Numbered from the stretch's first letter, positions 1-8,955 are shown. The stretch: DNA of 64,000 bases from an uncultured Chthonomonas sp. (GCA_903859705.1 CAIONQ010000163.1:226305-290304); one strand, 5' to 3'. Notes: generated by a model not told the origin, from the sequence alone. Numbers and translations: made by a program.

Positions 1-200
1 GGGGTAGCAACCGAAGAGCCATCGTCAGCGCTCTTCCAAACAACGCGTGTTGGCACCAGATATTCCCGAATGCGTGGATCGCGCTTTACAGATGCGCTTG
101 CCTGGGGCGCCGCATCTGCCCGGTTCTGAATTGGCTCTGTCATGGCAATTGCCGCCTCCAGCAAGAGAGCAGTAAGGGTTACGATAATCAGTTTTCTCAT
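1..200 (-). CDS. Exported hypothetical protein, N-terminal part only
   Basis: The reading frame is open from an ATG at 200 leftwards off the window edge, so about 66 N-terminal residues are visible. It starts MRKLIIVTLTALLLEAAIAM, a typical short signal peptide with two positive residues and a hydrophobic core, so the product is probably exported. The visible mature part is polar and shows no recognisable domain. It starts 7 bases after the stop of the upstream DinB-like gene, so the two are probably co-transcribed. The function cannot be judged from this fragment. Confidence 0.6.
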   Translation of the reverse strand, partial: MRKLIIVTLTALLLEAAIAMTEPIQNRADAAPQASASVKRDPRIREYLVPTRVVWKSADDGSSVAT

Positions 201-207
201 AAATGTT

Positions 208-786
208 CTATTGCCCCAGTGTAAATCCGCTGCCGCGCAGCCTATCTTCTATCTGCAGCCAGTGGTAACGCTCGTGCTGAACCATGGCGGTAATATATGC
301 TCCCACACTCAGTTTGAGCAGCGGCGATATGGGGGAAGGTATCTTCTCCTGGCTCAGATCCATGCCGTTACCAAGCCGAATACACTGCAGAAACCGGCTT
401 TGCAGATCCAGAAACTGGGCCAGTTCAACATCTGGCGATAGCCCGGATGCGGGCGGTGTTAGCATCTTTGGGGCTGGGGGGTTAAAGCTGCTTTCCGGGC
501 TCACTACCTTTATAAACAGCTTCTCAAGCACTGAAAGCTTAAAGGGCGCATCGCCAATAGCGCCCTTGCCGCTGCTGCTAATCTTCTGGATTGCTGCCTC
601 AAACAGGGGCATCAGCGGGCTTGCGCTGGCGTTGAGGTGCCACAGTATCTCCACAGCACTCCAATCGGTAGGGGCCGCTTTCCAGTTCCACTGCTCGGGG
701 CTCAGCCCGCCCAGTTTCTCTGCCTGTGCTGTAATCGCAGCAATGGGCTGTTCCAGTTTCGCCATCTGTGGCGATAGTACCAACAT
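208..786 (-). CDS. DinB-like domain protein
   Basis: 192 residues. The protein resembles the DinB/YfiT-like four-helix-bundle superfamily, whose members often bind a metal through three histidines and in some cases act as thiol-dependent transferases. Supporting features are the N-terminal helix with a WSAVEILWHLN-type segment (histidine near residue 50) and the C-terminal QHERYHWLQI segment near residue 175, which supplies two more histidines. A GGAG 7 bases upstream supports the start at 786. The substrate is unknown. It sits between a dehydrogenase gene and an exported-protein gene on the same strand. The family assignment is moderately sure; no specific enzymatic role can be given. Confidence 0.75.
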   Translation of the reverse strand: MLVLSPQMAKLEQPIAAITAQAEKLGGLSPEQWNWKAAPTDWSAVEILWHLNASASPLMPLFEAAIQKISSSGKGAIGDAPFKLSVLEKLFIKVVSPESSFNPPAPKMLTPPASGLSPDVELAQFLDLQSRFLQCIRLGNGMDLSQEKIPSPISPLLKLSVGAYITAMVQHERYHWLQIEDRLRGSGFTLGQ

Positions 787-804
787 CTACGGCTCCATCT
801 CTTA

Positions 805-1839
805 TCAAACGGTGAGCATAATCTTCATTACCGCACCAGGATCAGTGGTGAGGCGGGTAAATGCCTCATGCCCGGCCTCCAGTGGCAGCGTTTCGGTCCA
901 TGGAGAAAGGTCTATGTCGCCGCTCTCTATCAGTGCCTTAGAGCGGGCGAAATCGGCCTCAGTAAAGGCATAAGAGCCCTGTAGCCGAATTTCGTTACGC
1001 ACAACTGTGGCAAAATCCACCTGGCTGTTTCCTTCGTGCAGGCCCAACAGCATCACCTGGCCACCTTTGCGAACAGAGGCCACGCAGGCATTGCGTACGG
1101 CCTGGTTTCCATGGGCATCCACCGCTACATCCGCGCCGCCCGGGAACAGCTTTCGCACTTCGGCGGGCGCATCGGCGGTGCGCGGGTTAATAAGATGTGT
1201 TGCACCCAGTCGCTTCGCCACTTCCAGCCGATCTGCATTAAGATCCACAATGGCAATATCACGGTAGCCAAGCAGCCGTGCCAGAGAAAGCATCAGGCAA
1301 CCCTGTGTACCGGCACCATAAATAACCAGGCTGCCCGGTGCACTTCCAGTTATCAGGGTAAACAGATGCACGCCATTTGCAAGCGGCTCCACCATGACTG
1401 CGCGGTTATCCGGCAAAGAATCCGGCAGCGGAAACACATTCGCAGCCCGTATACACACATACTCTGCAAAAGCGCCATCCACATTATCCAGGCCAAGCAG
1501 GTTCCAGCTTTCGCAAATGTTTACCTTGCCTGTGCGGCATGCCAGGCAGCGCCCGCAGGGCGTTACCGGGTTTACCACTACGCGGCTGCCAATCTGAAAT
1601 GGCCACTCTGCACTGTAATCCGGCGCGGCGGTGGGCATCTTCACCACATCGCCAATTGCCTCATGCCCAAGCACAAGGCCCGGCTGTCGGCGCGGGCTCA
1701 GGCCAAGAAATCCCGCCATATCAGAGCCACAGATACCGGTGCCGCGCACCTTTAGCAGCACCTGGTCTGGCTCGGGCTCGGGAATAGGGCGGGTGCCCAG
1801 GGTCATGGTTTTGAGGTCGGAATAGATCAGGGCTTTCAT
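805..1839 (-). CDS. Zinc-dependent medium-chain alcohol dehydrogenase
   Basis: About 344 residues from the chosen start. It is an MDR-family NAD(P)-dependent alcohol/polyol dehydrogenase. The catalytic zinc site shows as GICGSD (Cys37) and GHEAIGD. The structural zinc lobe shows as the cysteine cluster PCGRCLACRTGKVNIC, and the Rossmann fold as YGAGTQG. The frame stays open further upstream to 1923, but that stretch runs across a strong hairpin. The ATG at 1839 has GGGAG six bases before it and begins MKALIYSD like the family, so I use it. The substrate, perhaps a sugar alcohol or threonine-type alcohol, cannot be told from sequence. A second paralogue lies at 8956-9987. Confidence 0.9.
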   Translation of the reverse strand: MKALIYSDLKTMTLGTRPIPEPEPDQVLLKVRGTGICGSDMAGFLGLSPRRQPGLVLGHEAIGDVVKMPTAAPDYSAEWPFQIGSRVVVNPVTPCGRCLACRTGKVNICESWNLLGLDNVDGAFAEYVCIRAANVFPLPDSLPDNRAVMVEPLANGVHLFTLITGSAPGSLVIYGAGTQGCLMLSLARLLGYRDIAIVDLNADRLEVAKRLGATHLINPRTADAPAEVRKLFPGGADVAVDAHGNQAVRNACVASVRKGGQVMLLGLHEGNSQVDFATVVRNEIRLQGSYAFTEADFARSKALIESGDIDLSPWTETLPLEAGHEAFTRLTTDPGAVMKIMLTV

Positions 1840-1901
1840 AGCCATCTCCCGGTGTGGATTTTGCGCAGAGCAGTTGTTGGCGCAGGGGCACAAAAGGTAT
1901 T

Positions 1902-1940
1902 GGCCCACAACCGGTGCAGGCAATGCATCGGTTGTGGGCC
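1902..1940 (-). terminator. Hairpin terminator after the TPR-like gene
   Basis: A perfect 12-bp stem (1902-1913 with 1929-1940) with a 15-base loop lies just after the stop of the TPR-like gene. Reading leftwards, a short T run (CCTTTTG) follows. It probably ends the rsmE/TPR transcript before the dehydrogenase. The T run is short, so termination may be partial. Confidence 0.6.
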
Positions 1941-1955
1941 ATATTTGTTTGGTGT

Positions 1956-3371
1956 TTAGAAGCCGAGCTTGGGGCTCTTAATTGGCGAGTGGGTAACCAG
2001 CGGGCGGCGGATAAGTGTGCCATCGCGGTGGTCGATGATAAGATCGGTGCAGGGCTCGTAAGCTGCCAATAGCTCATCTGCCACTTCGTCGCACTCGTCA
2101 TCTTCCGGGAACTGGTCTGCAATCTGCTTTGCAACCTCTTCCGGGGTTCTCGTTTCCTCTACGCGGGTAACGTCCTGGTTTTCCTGATCAACCAGGAACC
2201 GTGTTTCCCATGGCAGGTAGCACTGCTGGCTCAGGAAGCCACCAATATCCGGTGTAAGCGGCTGGCGCTCTGTCCAGCGTACATCCAGAGCAAATGTCAC
2301 CAGGCCGGCGCGTGCCTGCGCAAGGTCTACAAATGCCGCTTCATCTTCCAGGTGCATCACATCATATGAGTGCGCAAGAACAAGCAGGGCAAGGTCCTCA
2401 TCGCTCTCAGTGTTGTCGCCGTGCTGATAGGGCCGAATATTCTCTGGCTCAACTTCCCACCACTCTGCAAACAGGCGGGCAAGAGGCTCAGAGGTTGGGC
2501 CCAGCCACAGAATGCGTGTGGGAGCCAGTTCCTTCTTATCCAGAACAGCGGCGGTGGTGCCAACAATGTAGGCAACATCCTCTTCGTTGGGTTGGAAGAA
2601 TACAAACCGCTCACCGGGCAGGTTCTCATCCGGGTTGGTTTCTACCAGCATAGAGCGGGTCTGCACATAGTGCCAGTCGCGCAGGGTCATTTCTTCCTGG
2701 CCATCAAAATCCCGAACTCGGGCAATCAGGTCGCCAACCTCTTCGCGCACTTCTTCCATACCGGGGAACTGGGAAGCAGCCTCTGGCGGCGCAATCTGGT
2801 ACACGGCTTCGGCCTCATCCAGCTGGCGAAGCAGGGCATAGCACTCACCCATCTCCAGCACCAGCCAAATCGGCAATCCGCCATACACATCGTTCAGGCC
2901 ATGGAAGGCGTTGATCGCCTCTTCATAAGCGCCGAGATCCATTGCCGACTGTGCGATGTCTACATCCACGGCCTGCGTAAATTCGGTAAGCTGATTGCCT
3001 ACCAGCTGGCGAGCACGCTTAAGGAAGGGGCGGCCCACAAATGGCTGCTGCAGCTGGCAAAAACGGTTTCCAATCTGGTAATACAGGCTTGGCTCCGTTC
3101 GGTTCTCAAGCAGGTTCTTAAACAGATCAAGTTCGTCGCTGTTATCTGCCCCGTTGAGCTGAGCCATTTTGGTTAGCAGATCTACTGTGGCACCTATTAC
3201 CAGGTCCGAAGTTACATCCTGCTGAAAGGCAAACACAAGCTGCTGCAGTCCGCTTGCCGGGTCGCCACCCTCTTCAGAAGCCTGGCGAGCGCGCTCTACA
3301 AACTGCCTTACTTCGTCACTGATGCCTTCATCATTTGCAATCGGGTTGCCGTCTGGGCCTAAAATTCGCAT
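1956..3371 (-). CDS. TPR-like repeat protein of unknown function
   Basis: 471 residues, acidic, with no signal peptide or membrane segment, so probably cytoplasmic. Residues about 90-230 look like degenerate tetratricopeptide helices (for example YYQIGNRFCQLQQPFVGRPFLKRA-like spacing and LGAYEEAINAFHGL). The second half is not recognised and may be an alpha/beta domain (TRILWLGPTSEPLARLFAEW). GGAG eight bases before the ATG supports the start. It follows rsmE on the same strand with a 24-base gap, so it probably shares the chaperone/methyltransferase transcript. No function can be assigned; a scaffold or protein-interaction role would fit TPRs in general. Confidence 0.8.
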   Translation of the reverse strand: MRILGPDGNPIANDEGISDEVRQFVERARQASEEGGDPASGLQQLVFAFQQDVTSDLVIGATVDLLTKMAQLNGADNSDELDLFKNLLENRTEPSLYYQIGNRFCQLQQPFVGRPFLKRARQLVGNQLTEFTQAVDVDIAQSAMDLGAYEEAINAFHGLNDVYGGLPIWLVLEMGECYALLRQLDEAEAVYQIAPPEAASQFPGMEEVREEVGDLIARVRDFDGQEEMTLRDWHYVQTRSMLVETNPDENLPGERFVFFQPNEEDVAYIVGTTAAVLDKKELAPTRILWLGPTSEPLARLFAEWWEVEPENIRPYQHGDNTESDEDLALLVLAHSYDVMHLEDEAAFVDLAQARAGLVTFALDVRWTERQPLTPDIGGFLSQQCYLPWETRFLVDQENQDVTRVEETRTPEEVAKQIADQFPEDDECDEVADELLAAYEPCTDLIIDHRDGTLIRRPLVTHSPIKSPKLGF

Positions 3372-3395
3372 CCTGTTGTCTCCATGCTGAAAGAT

Positions 3396-4157
3396 TCACA
3401 TTTCAAATTCGTACAAAATCTGGCTTATGGCCACCAGCGCTGCGGTTTCCGTGCGGAGCACCCTTGGGCCAAGCCCCACCAGGTGCCAACCAGCATCCGT
3501 TGCCGCCTGCAGCTCCTGCTGGCTCCATCCGCCCTCCGGGCCAATAGCTATCACAATCCGCTCACCTGCCGAGCCTTCGCTTTGATATTGTGATACCACC
3601 TGTTTCAGTGGCTGCTCGCCGGGCTGTAACAGCATTCGAAGTCCCGCGGCATGGTGCGGGTTTGCCAGCAACGCCTGCACTCGCACAGGCGCTTCCACCT
3701 CAGGCACTCGTCTGCGGTGGCTTTGCTCGGCAGCGCTGCGTGCTATCTGGTTCCACCGTGCCACCTTTTCGGCGGCGCGCCCGGGCTCTTTTGGCATGTC
3801 TGCCACGGTTCTGTCGGTTCTCAACGGCACAAACGCACAGGCTCCCGCCTCTACGCCATGCTGAATCACCTGCTCAAACTTATCACCCTTGCCAAGCGCC
3901 TGCGCCACGGTTACAGTAACCGCAGGCTCCGGAGCTGTAAGGTGATCTGCCCGTTCCTCCAGCCGAAAATGCGTGCGGCTCTTCTCCACACTGGTAACGC
4001 TACACCGCCACGTTTCCCCATTGGGAGCCACTACCACCGCTTCTGTGCCCGGCTGTGCTCGCAGTACTTTTGCCAGGTGCAGGTGATCTTGCCCCTCGGC
4101 AAATGCGGCACCTTCCGCAAGGTGTATCTGAGAATCCGGTAAGAACAGGTACTGCAT
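3396..4157 (-). CDS. rsmE: 16S rRNA (uracil-1498-N3)-methyltransferase
   Basis: 253 residues, the usual size. RsmE methylates N3 of U1498 in 16S rRNA, using SAM, in assembled 30S subunits. The N-terminal part is the PUA-like RNA-binding domain (HLAKVLRAQPGTEAVVV). The C-terminal SPOUT knot shows the family signatures IAIGPEGGWSQQEL and LGPRVLRTETAAL. It begins 6 bases after the prmA stop with no clear ribosome-binding site of its own, so it is probably translationally coupled. The prmA-rsmE pairing is common in bacteria. Confidence 0.95.
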   Translation of the reverse strand: MQYLFLPDSQIHLAEGAAFAEGQDHLHLAKVLRAQPGTEAVVVAPNGETWRCSVTSVEKSRTHFRLEERADHLTAPEPAVTVTVAQALGKGDKFEQVIQHGVEAGACAFVPLRTDRTVADMPKEPGRAAEKVARWNQIARSAAEQSHRRRVPEVEAPVRVQALLANPHHAAGLRMLLQPGEQPLKQVVSQYQSEGSAGERIVIAIGPEGGWSQQELQAATDAGWHLVGLGPRVLRTETAALVAISQILYEFEM

Positions 4158-4163
4158 TTGCCG

Positions 4164-5108
4164 TTAGCGGATTTCGCCGGTGCCACCAACCGGGGGCAAC
4201 TCCGCTGCGGCCCGTGCCAGAGCGTCCGGATCCGCCGGCGGTTCTGCAGATTTCCTGGTAACCAGGCATACCCATATGTCTTCACGCTTGGTATCGATGT
4301 GCTGCAGGCCAACGGCGGCAAGCGCGTCTCGCACCAGGTCGTGATGATCATCTACAATGCCAGAGCCAATAAATATGCCGCCCTCTTTAACGCGGGGCGC
4401 AATGGAGGGTGCAAGCTCTATAATGGTGTTGGCTACGATGTTCGCCACAACAACGTCTTGATCCTGTGCAGCCTTATCGAATTCATCCATCTCAAGGATC
4501 TGTACCGTATGCTCCAGTTCATTGCGTGCAATGTTCTGCCGGGCAATTTTGCGCGGAAGCAGATCAATATCGGTGGCAACCACTTCGGATGCGCCAAGCA
4601 GAGCGGCGGTAATGGAGAGAATACCGCTTCCGGTACCTATATCTCCTACCTTAAAGCCGGGCTTCACATGCTCTTCCAGGGCTTCCATACACAAACGGGT
4701 GGTGGGGTGGCCGCCTGTTCCAAAGGCCATTCCAGGATCGAGATCAATCACGAGTTCCCCTTCGGCCGCATCGTACAATTCCCAACTGGGTTTAATTACC
4801 AGGCGCTGGCCAATATGCAGCGGTTTGAAGTACTTCTTCCAGGCGTTGGCCCAGTCTTCATCCTCCGCATAGCGTATGGTCATACGCTCCACAAGCGCTG
4901 GCAACCCAAACTCTTCAAGCCGATCCAGGTGAGAAACAAGGCCCTCAATCCGCATGGTGAGTTCATCGGTAACCGGCAGGCTTCCCTGAATCTTTACAGG
5001 GGAATCGCCCGTTATCATCACACCGCCACAGCCCGCACTTATATAGGCGTAACTCACTGCGTCCACGGCTGCAGGATCGCAGGATACGCTCATTTCTGCC
5101 CAACGCAT
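4164..5108 (-). CDS. prmA: Ribosomal protein L11 methyltransferase
   Basis: 314 residues, matching PrmA, which trimethylates amino groups of ribosomal protein L11. The N-terminal substrate-recognition domain is followed by a class I SAM-binding fold: MAFGTGGHPTTRLC, then GDIGTGSGILSI (motif I), then the NIVAN catalytic-loop motif near residue 225. It lies 58 bases downstream of dnaJ and 6 bases upstream of rsmE, on the same strand. The dnaJ-prmA-rsmE order is widespread, which supports the call. Confidence 0.95.
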   Translation of the reverse strand: MRWAEMSVSCDPAAVDAVSYAYISAGCGGVMITGDSPVKIQGSLPVTDELTMRIEGLVSHLDRLEEFGLPALVERMTIRYAEDEDWANAWKKYFKPLHIGQRLVIKPSWELYDAAEGELVIDLDPGMAFGTGGHPTTRLCMEALEEHVKPGFKVGDIGTGSGILSITAALLGASEVVATDIDLLPRKIARQNIARNELEHTVQILEMDEFDKAAQDQDVVVANIVANTIIELAPSIAPRVKEGGIFIGSGIVDDHHDLVRDALAAVGLQHIDTKREDIWVCLVTRKSAEPPADPDALARAAAELPPVGGTGEIR

Positions 5109-5166
5109 ACTCGCTTATTTGTCCTTCCAGTGGGCGGGGTTCGCCCCGGCGCAGCTACTCGCCAGG

Positions 5167-6282
5167 CTAACCGCCAAATAATCTTCCAAACAGGCCGCGG
5201 TTCTCATGCTCATTGGGTTTTTCGCCCATAGAATCGGCAAACTGGCGCAGTAGCTCTTTCTGCTCCTGGGTAAGGCGGGTAGGCACAACCACGTTCACAA
5301 TTACGTGCTCATCGCCCTTGCCCCTGCCATGCACATCGGGAACGCCCTTGCCTCGCAGCGTAAATCGGTGGCCACTCTGCGTTCCTTCCGGTATACGCAG
5401 CTCTTCTGTGCCATTTATCAGTGGCACCTGCACCGTGGATCCCAGGGTTGCGGCTGCAAAGGATATATCTACTTCGCAAATCAGATCCCGGTCCTGGCGT
5501 TCAAACACATCATGCTCTTTTACATGAAACACCAGGTACAAATCTCCCGCTGGCCCGCCGCGCTCACCGGCATCACCCTCGCCATGCAGCGGCATCTTCA
5601 TGCCCGTATCCACACCTGGCGGAATTTTCACCGTGCGCTCGCGCACTTTTCGGGCACGGCCCTGGCCATTACAGGCAACACATGGGCTGGCAATAACGCG
5701 GCCAACTCCACGGCAGCGTGGGCATGTTTGCCGAGCCGTCATTCGGCCAAGCATCGTTTCCTGCACAACCCGCACATGGCCATCCCCACCGCACTGCACG
5801 CAGGTAGTGGCCTCGGTTCCCGGCTGGGCGCCGCTGCCTGTACAGGCATCACAGCTCTCCATCCTCTGAAACTTAACAGGTTTATCCACCCCAAGCACAG
5901 CCTCTTCCAGCGTTAGCTCCAGATCGTATCTCAGATCATCGCCACGCATGGGGCCGCCACGGGTGCGACCACCGCCCATAGGCTGGCCAAAAATGGTTTC
6001 GAAAATATCTACAAATGGGCTATCGCCGCCAAAACCGCCGCCAAAATCTGGCTGGGAAGGCGCATCGTGGCCATATCTGTCGTACTTGGCACGCCGAGTT
6101 TCGTCGCTGAGAACCTCATAGGCCTCATTGATCTCTTTGATGCGGTCGGCTGCATCTGCATCCTTGCAAACGTCAGGATGGTACTTCATTGCCTGCTTGC
6201 GGTAGGCACGTTTGATGCTGGTAGCATCTGATTCGCGCTCCACACCCAGAATTTCGTAATAGTCTCGCGGTTGTGCCGCCAT
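5167..6282 (-). CDS. dnaJ: Chaperone protein DnaJ (Hsp40)
   Basis: 371 residues, normal DnaJ length. The J domain (residues about 6-70) carries the HPD motif in KYHPDVCKD, which stimulates the Hsp70 ATPase. A Gly-rich linker with FGGGFGGDSPF follows. The zinc domain has four CxxCxGxG repeats (CDACTGSG, CVQCGGDG, CPRCRGVG, CVACNGQG), and the C-terminal substrate-binding domains follow. A GAGGAG sequence precedes the ATG. It sits 60 bases downstream of the short dnaK gene and is almost certainly its partner. All key residues are present, unlike the partner Hsp70, which lacks its lid. Confidence 0.97.
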   Translation of the reverse strand: MAAQPRDYYEILGVERESDATSIKRAYRKQAMKYHPDVCKDADAADRIKEINEAYEVLSDETRRAKYDRYGHDAPSQPDFGGGFGGDSPFVDIFETIFGQPMGGGRTRGGPMRGDDLRYDLELTLEEAVLGVDKPVKFQRMESCDACTGSGAQPGTEATTCVQCGGDGHVRVVQETMLGRMTARQTCPRCRGVGRVIASPCVACNGQGRARKVRERTVKIPPGVDTGMKMPLHGEGDAGERGGPAGDLYLVFHVKEHDVFERQDRDLICEVDISFAAATLGSTVQVPLINGTEELRIPEGTQSGHRFTLRGKGVPDVHGRGKGDEHVIVNVVVPTRLTQEQKELLRQFADSMGEKPNEHENRGLFGRLFGG

Positions 6283-6342
6283 ATTGCTCCTCGCTGCCCT
6301 ATCGAAACTGCCCGCAGCGCGTTGTACGCCGCTGGCCGGTTA

Positions 6343-7833
6343 CTACCTGCCGCTGCCTGTGGCAAACGACTTCTGAAGTTGTGCTATCTCTTCGGGCTGC
6401 AGGGCGCGGTGGCTGCCAATCTTAATCTGCTGCTTTATGCCCGTTTCGGTCTCTATAGCTTCTACGCGCAAAATGCCGTTGGCGTCTACATCGAAGCTTA
6501 CTTCAATCTTCGGAACCCCTTTCGGGGCTCTCGGCACGCCAATTAGTGAGAAGGTGCCAATAAGCGTGTTGCCGGTGGCACTCTTAGATTCTCCCTGATA
6601 AACGCGGATATTTACTACCGTTTGCCCATCTAAAGAGGTAGTAAAAATCTGTTTGTTCTGGGCAGGCACCGTGGTGTTCTTCTCTATGATAGAGGCAACC
6701 ACGCCGCCAATGGTTTCTATTCCCAGCGTAAACGGCGTTACATCCAGCAGCAGTACGCCCTGAACCTCTGCGTTGAGTACGCCTGCCTGGAGGGCCGCCC
6801 CACGCGCCACCGATTCATCGGGATCTACGCCCTTAACTGGCTCTTTGCCGAGAACGCGTTTCACCAGATCTTGCACTGCCGGCATGCGTGTTGAACCGCC
6901 TACCAGAATAATACTGTCTATCTGCGCCGGGGTTAGCTTCGCATCTCGCAGAGCTGTAAGTGTAGGGGGAACCAGCCTGTCCAGCAGATCTGCGCAAAGC
7001 AGCTCCATTCTGGATCGCGCCAAATCAATATCCATATGCAGCGGCCCTTCTTCGCCAGAAGTTAAAAAGGGCAGGTTAATATTGGTAGAGATGAGGCTGC
7101 TTAGCTCAACCTTGGCCTTCTCGGCGGCCTCTTTAAGGCGCTGCAGTGCCATACGGTCTCGAGTTAAATCGATGTTGTGATCGGCCTGAAAGCGCTCGGC
7201 CATCCAGGCTACAATGCGTGCGTCCCAGTCATCTCCGCCAAGGTTCATGTCACCACTGGTGGCCAGTACTTCAAATATTCCATCGGTAATATGCAGGATG
7301 GAAACATCAAAAGTGCCGCCTCCCAGGTCCCACACAAGCAGCGTTTGATCCTGAGTTGCTGTTATTCCATACGCAAGCGCAGCAGCGGTGGGTTCATTTA
7401 TGATCCGCACAACTTCAAGGCCAGCTATGGTGCCGGCATCTTTTGTTGCCTGCCGTTGAGAATCCGTAAAGTAGGCGGGCACCGTAATAACGGCGCGGGT
7501 CACCGGTTCACCAAGGTAAGCCTCGGCATCTGCTTTGAGCTTTTGCAGAATACAGGCAGATACCGCCTGTGGCCGCATCTGTTCTCCGGCAAGGCTTACA
7601 AACTCAGAAACCCCCATATGGCGTTTTACGCTACTGAGGGTTCTATCCGGGGCCGCTACAGCCTGGCGTTTTGCCATGCTGCCAACCAGGCGTTCGCCGG
7701 CACGAGTTATGCCCACCACCGATGGGCAAAGGCGTGCGCCTTCGGCCAGAGTGATGACAGTTGGCTCCTGTCCCTCAACCACCGCAACAACGGAGTTTGT
7801 GGTCCCGAGGTCAATTCCAACAATCTTCGGCAT
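6343..7833 (-). CDS. dnaK: Hsp70/DnaK-type chaperone lacking the C-terminal lid
   Basis: 496 residues against 610-640 for ordinary DnaK. The nucleotide-binding domain is complete: GIDLGTTNS at the start, [11 protein letters not shown] near 168, VGGSTRMP near 311. The hydrophobic interdomain linker LLLDV is at 361-365, and the beta-sandwich substrate-binding domain runs to about 475. The protein stops at [19 protein letters not shown], where the alpha-helical lid would begin. Only 60 bases separate the stop from dnaJ, so the lid is not lost to a visible frameshift. ATPase function and DnaJ coupling should be intact. Peptide trapping may be weaker, as known for lid deletions. A second, full-length DnaK may exist elsewhere in the genome. 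Confidence 0.93.
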   Translation of the reverse strand: MPKIVGIDLGTTNSVVAVVEGQEPTVITLAEGARLCPSVVGITRAGERLVGSMAKRQAVAAPDRTLSSVKRHMGVSEFVSLAGEQMRPQAVSACILQKLKADAEAYLGEPVTRAVITVPAYFTDSQRQATKDAGTIAGLEVVRIINEPTAAALAYGITATQDQTLLVWDLGGGTFDVSILHITDGIFEVLATSGDMNLGGDDWDARIVAWMAERFQADHNIDLTRDRMALQRLKEAAEKAKVELSSLISTNINLPFLTSGEEGPLHMDIDLARSRMELLCADLLDRLVPPTLTALRDAKLTPAQIDSIILVGGSTRMPAVQDLVKRVLGKEPVKGVDPDESVARGAALQAGVLNAEVQGVLLLDVTPFTLGIETIGGVVASIIEKNTTVPAQNKQIFTTSLDGQTVVNIRVYQGESKSATGNTLIGTFSLIGVPRAPKGVPKIEVSFDVDANGILRVEAIETETGIKQQIKIGSHRALQPEEIAQLQKSFATGSGR

Positions 7834-7859
7834 GGTCTATGCGTTCTGTCAGACACAGT

Positions 7860-7896
7860 GGGACCCGCGACAGCGGTTAGAGCGCGCGCGGGTCCC
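7860..7896 (-). other. Hairpin between rpoZ and dnaK
   Basis: A perfect 10-bp GC-rich stem (7860-7869 with 7887-7896) lies in the 77-base gap between rpoZ and dnaK. No T run follows on the minus strand, so it does not look like a simple terminator. It could be an RNA-processing or mRNA-stabilising structure. Confidence 0.45.
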
Positions 7897-7910
7897 GAAA
7901 TGCAGTTGGA

Positions 7911-8393
7911 TCAGTCTTCGTCTTCGTCGATCTGGGTGATCATGTCGTCTTCGTCTTCGTCCATCCGGCCCGAAAGCGGAGAGTCGAGTGCGAAGGCATC
8001 AGAGGAGCTTGCTCGCTCTTCCGCGTCACCAAGCAGATCATCATCGTCCGCATCCGGCTCGGCGCTTCGGAAGGCTGCCAGCTGTGCTGCGGTGCTATCG
8101 GCTTCGCTCTCAAGCGCGAGAACGGGGCCGGCCCCAATAATGTCTTCCAGGCTCGGCTCGGCAGGGCGCAGTGCGGCCTGATGTGCGGCAACGGTGGCAT
8201 CTTCCACAATTCGCGGGATAATGGCACCGGCGGCAATCTCTTCCAGAGCAACGGTGAGAGGGTTGGTCGAGCGGGTATCTACCAGCTTCCGAGCGTTATC
8301 TTTAATCTGGCGCGCGCGCTTGGCGGCGAGGATCACCAGAGCGTATTTGCTTTCCAGACTATCCAATTTGTCTGGTGACGGGTAGATACTCAT
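7911..8393 (-). CDS. rpoZ: DNA-directed RNA polymerase omega subunit with acidic extension
   Basis: 160 residues. The first 60 or so match omega: the pattern SKYALVILAAKRARQIKD, then TRSTNPLTVALEEIAAG, corresponds to the region that embraces the beta-prime C terminus. Most omegas are 60-100 residues. Here another hundred follow, Ala/Glu/Asp-rich and ending in a nearly all-acidic tail (DEDEDDMITQIDEDED). An AGGAG ten bases upstream supports the start. It opens the minus-strand chaperone/methyltransferase block. The omega domain is confident; the role of the tail is unknown. Confidence 0.88.
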   Translation of the reverse strand: MSIYPSPDKLDSLESKYALVILAAKRARQIKDNARKLVDTRSTNPLTVALEEIAAGAIIPRIVEDATVAAHQAALRPAEPSLEDIIGAGPVLALESEADSTAAQLAAFRSAEPDADDDDLLGDAEERASSSDAFALDSPLSGRMDEDEDDMITQIDEDED

Positions 8394-8473
8394 AAGCGAT
8401 CAACTCCTAAAAACGGGTATCGGGCAGCGGCAGGCACAGTGAACCCTGCCTGCGGACGCTGCGAGTGCGCTTT

Positions 8474-8503
8474 ATTGTGGTGGAAGAGCGGCGAGTTTGT
8501 CAA
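8474..8503 (-). promoter_or_regulatory. Possible promoter for rpoZ
   Basis: On the minus strand TTGACA (8503-8498) is followed after 18 bases by CACAAT (8479-8474), about 80 bases before the rpoZ start. The -35 box is perfect and the -10 box is poor, so this is tentative. Confidence 0.35.
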
Positions 8504-8680
8504 GAAGGGCGTAATCGTGTGGAACCGATTCCATCTAAGTTCGCGTCTATTATTAAGGGTATAGACGGAGGGGGATGGATACTGTGCCGAGATGCAGATG
8601 CTGCGCTGGCACATACACCCCGGTTTCGTACTTTTACGTGTGCAACATCTATGGCCTATTTGCAGGAAGGCGGAATGTGA

Positions 8681-8890
8681 TTGGGTGAACCCGAAAGCAG
8701 GCCTGCACATAAGCTTGTAAAGTTTGCACAGCGCTTATGGCAGATGGCATTTGACCCATTTTGTGAAGCGTGTGGCACGCAGCACATGCGCGGAGTATTA
8801 CCAGGAAGGAAACAGCTATGCACGGAGTGCGAACAGCAGCCGGAGTGCCGAAGTAGGCTTGCGGAAGATAATGAGAGCATCTGGCCCTAA
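8681..8890 (+). CDS. Small possible zinc-ribbon protein
   Basis: A 69-residue frame starting with TTG, with AGGAAGG about ten bases upstream; an internal ATG at residue 22 is an alternative start. It contains two CxxC knuckles (FCEACG and LCTECE) fifteen residues apart, the spacing of a small zinc ribbon, with a further cysteine near the end. A strong rho-independent terminator lies 11 bases after the stop in the correct orientation, and no other gene on this strand needs it. The family is not recognised. The case rests on the cysteine pattern and the terminator only. Confidence 0.4.
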   Translation: MGEPESRPAHKLVKFAQRLWQMAFDPFCEACGTQHMRGVLPGRKQLCTECEQQPECRSRLAEDNESIWP

Positions 8891-8901
8891 CACATATATG
8901 T

Positions 8902-8940
8902 AGCAAAAGCCGGGCAATTGCCCGGCTTTTGCTGTTTTAC
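8902..8940 (+). terminator. Strong rho-independent terminator, probably bidirectional
   Basis: A perfect 14-bp stem (8902-8915 with 8920-8933), four-base loop AATT, then GTTTTAC. The stem has A-rich and T-rich ends, so it can act for the small plus-strand ORF and for the convergent dehydrogenase gene that ends at 8956. Confidence 0.85.
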
Positions 8941-8955
8941 TTATAACGCTCTGGC

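Noticed and set aside
284..973. Long plus-strand open frame over the DinB and dehydrogenase genes
   Set aside because: It is the antisense shadow of two well-supported minus-strand genes and has no ribosome-binding site or domain.
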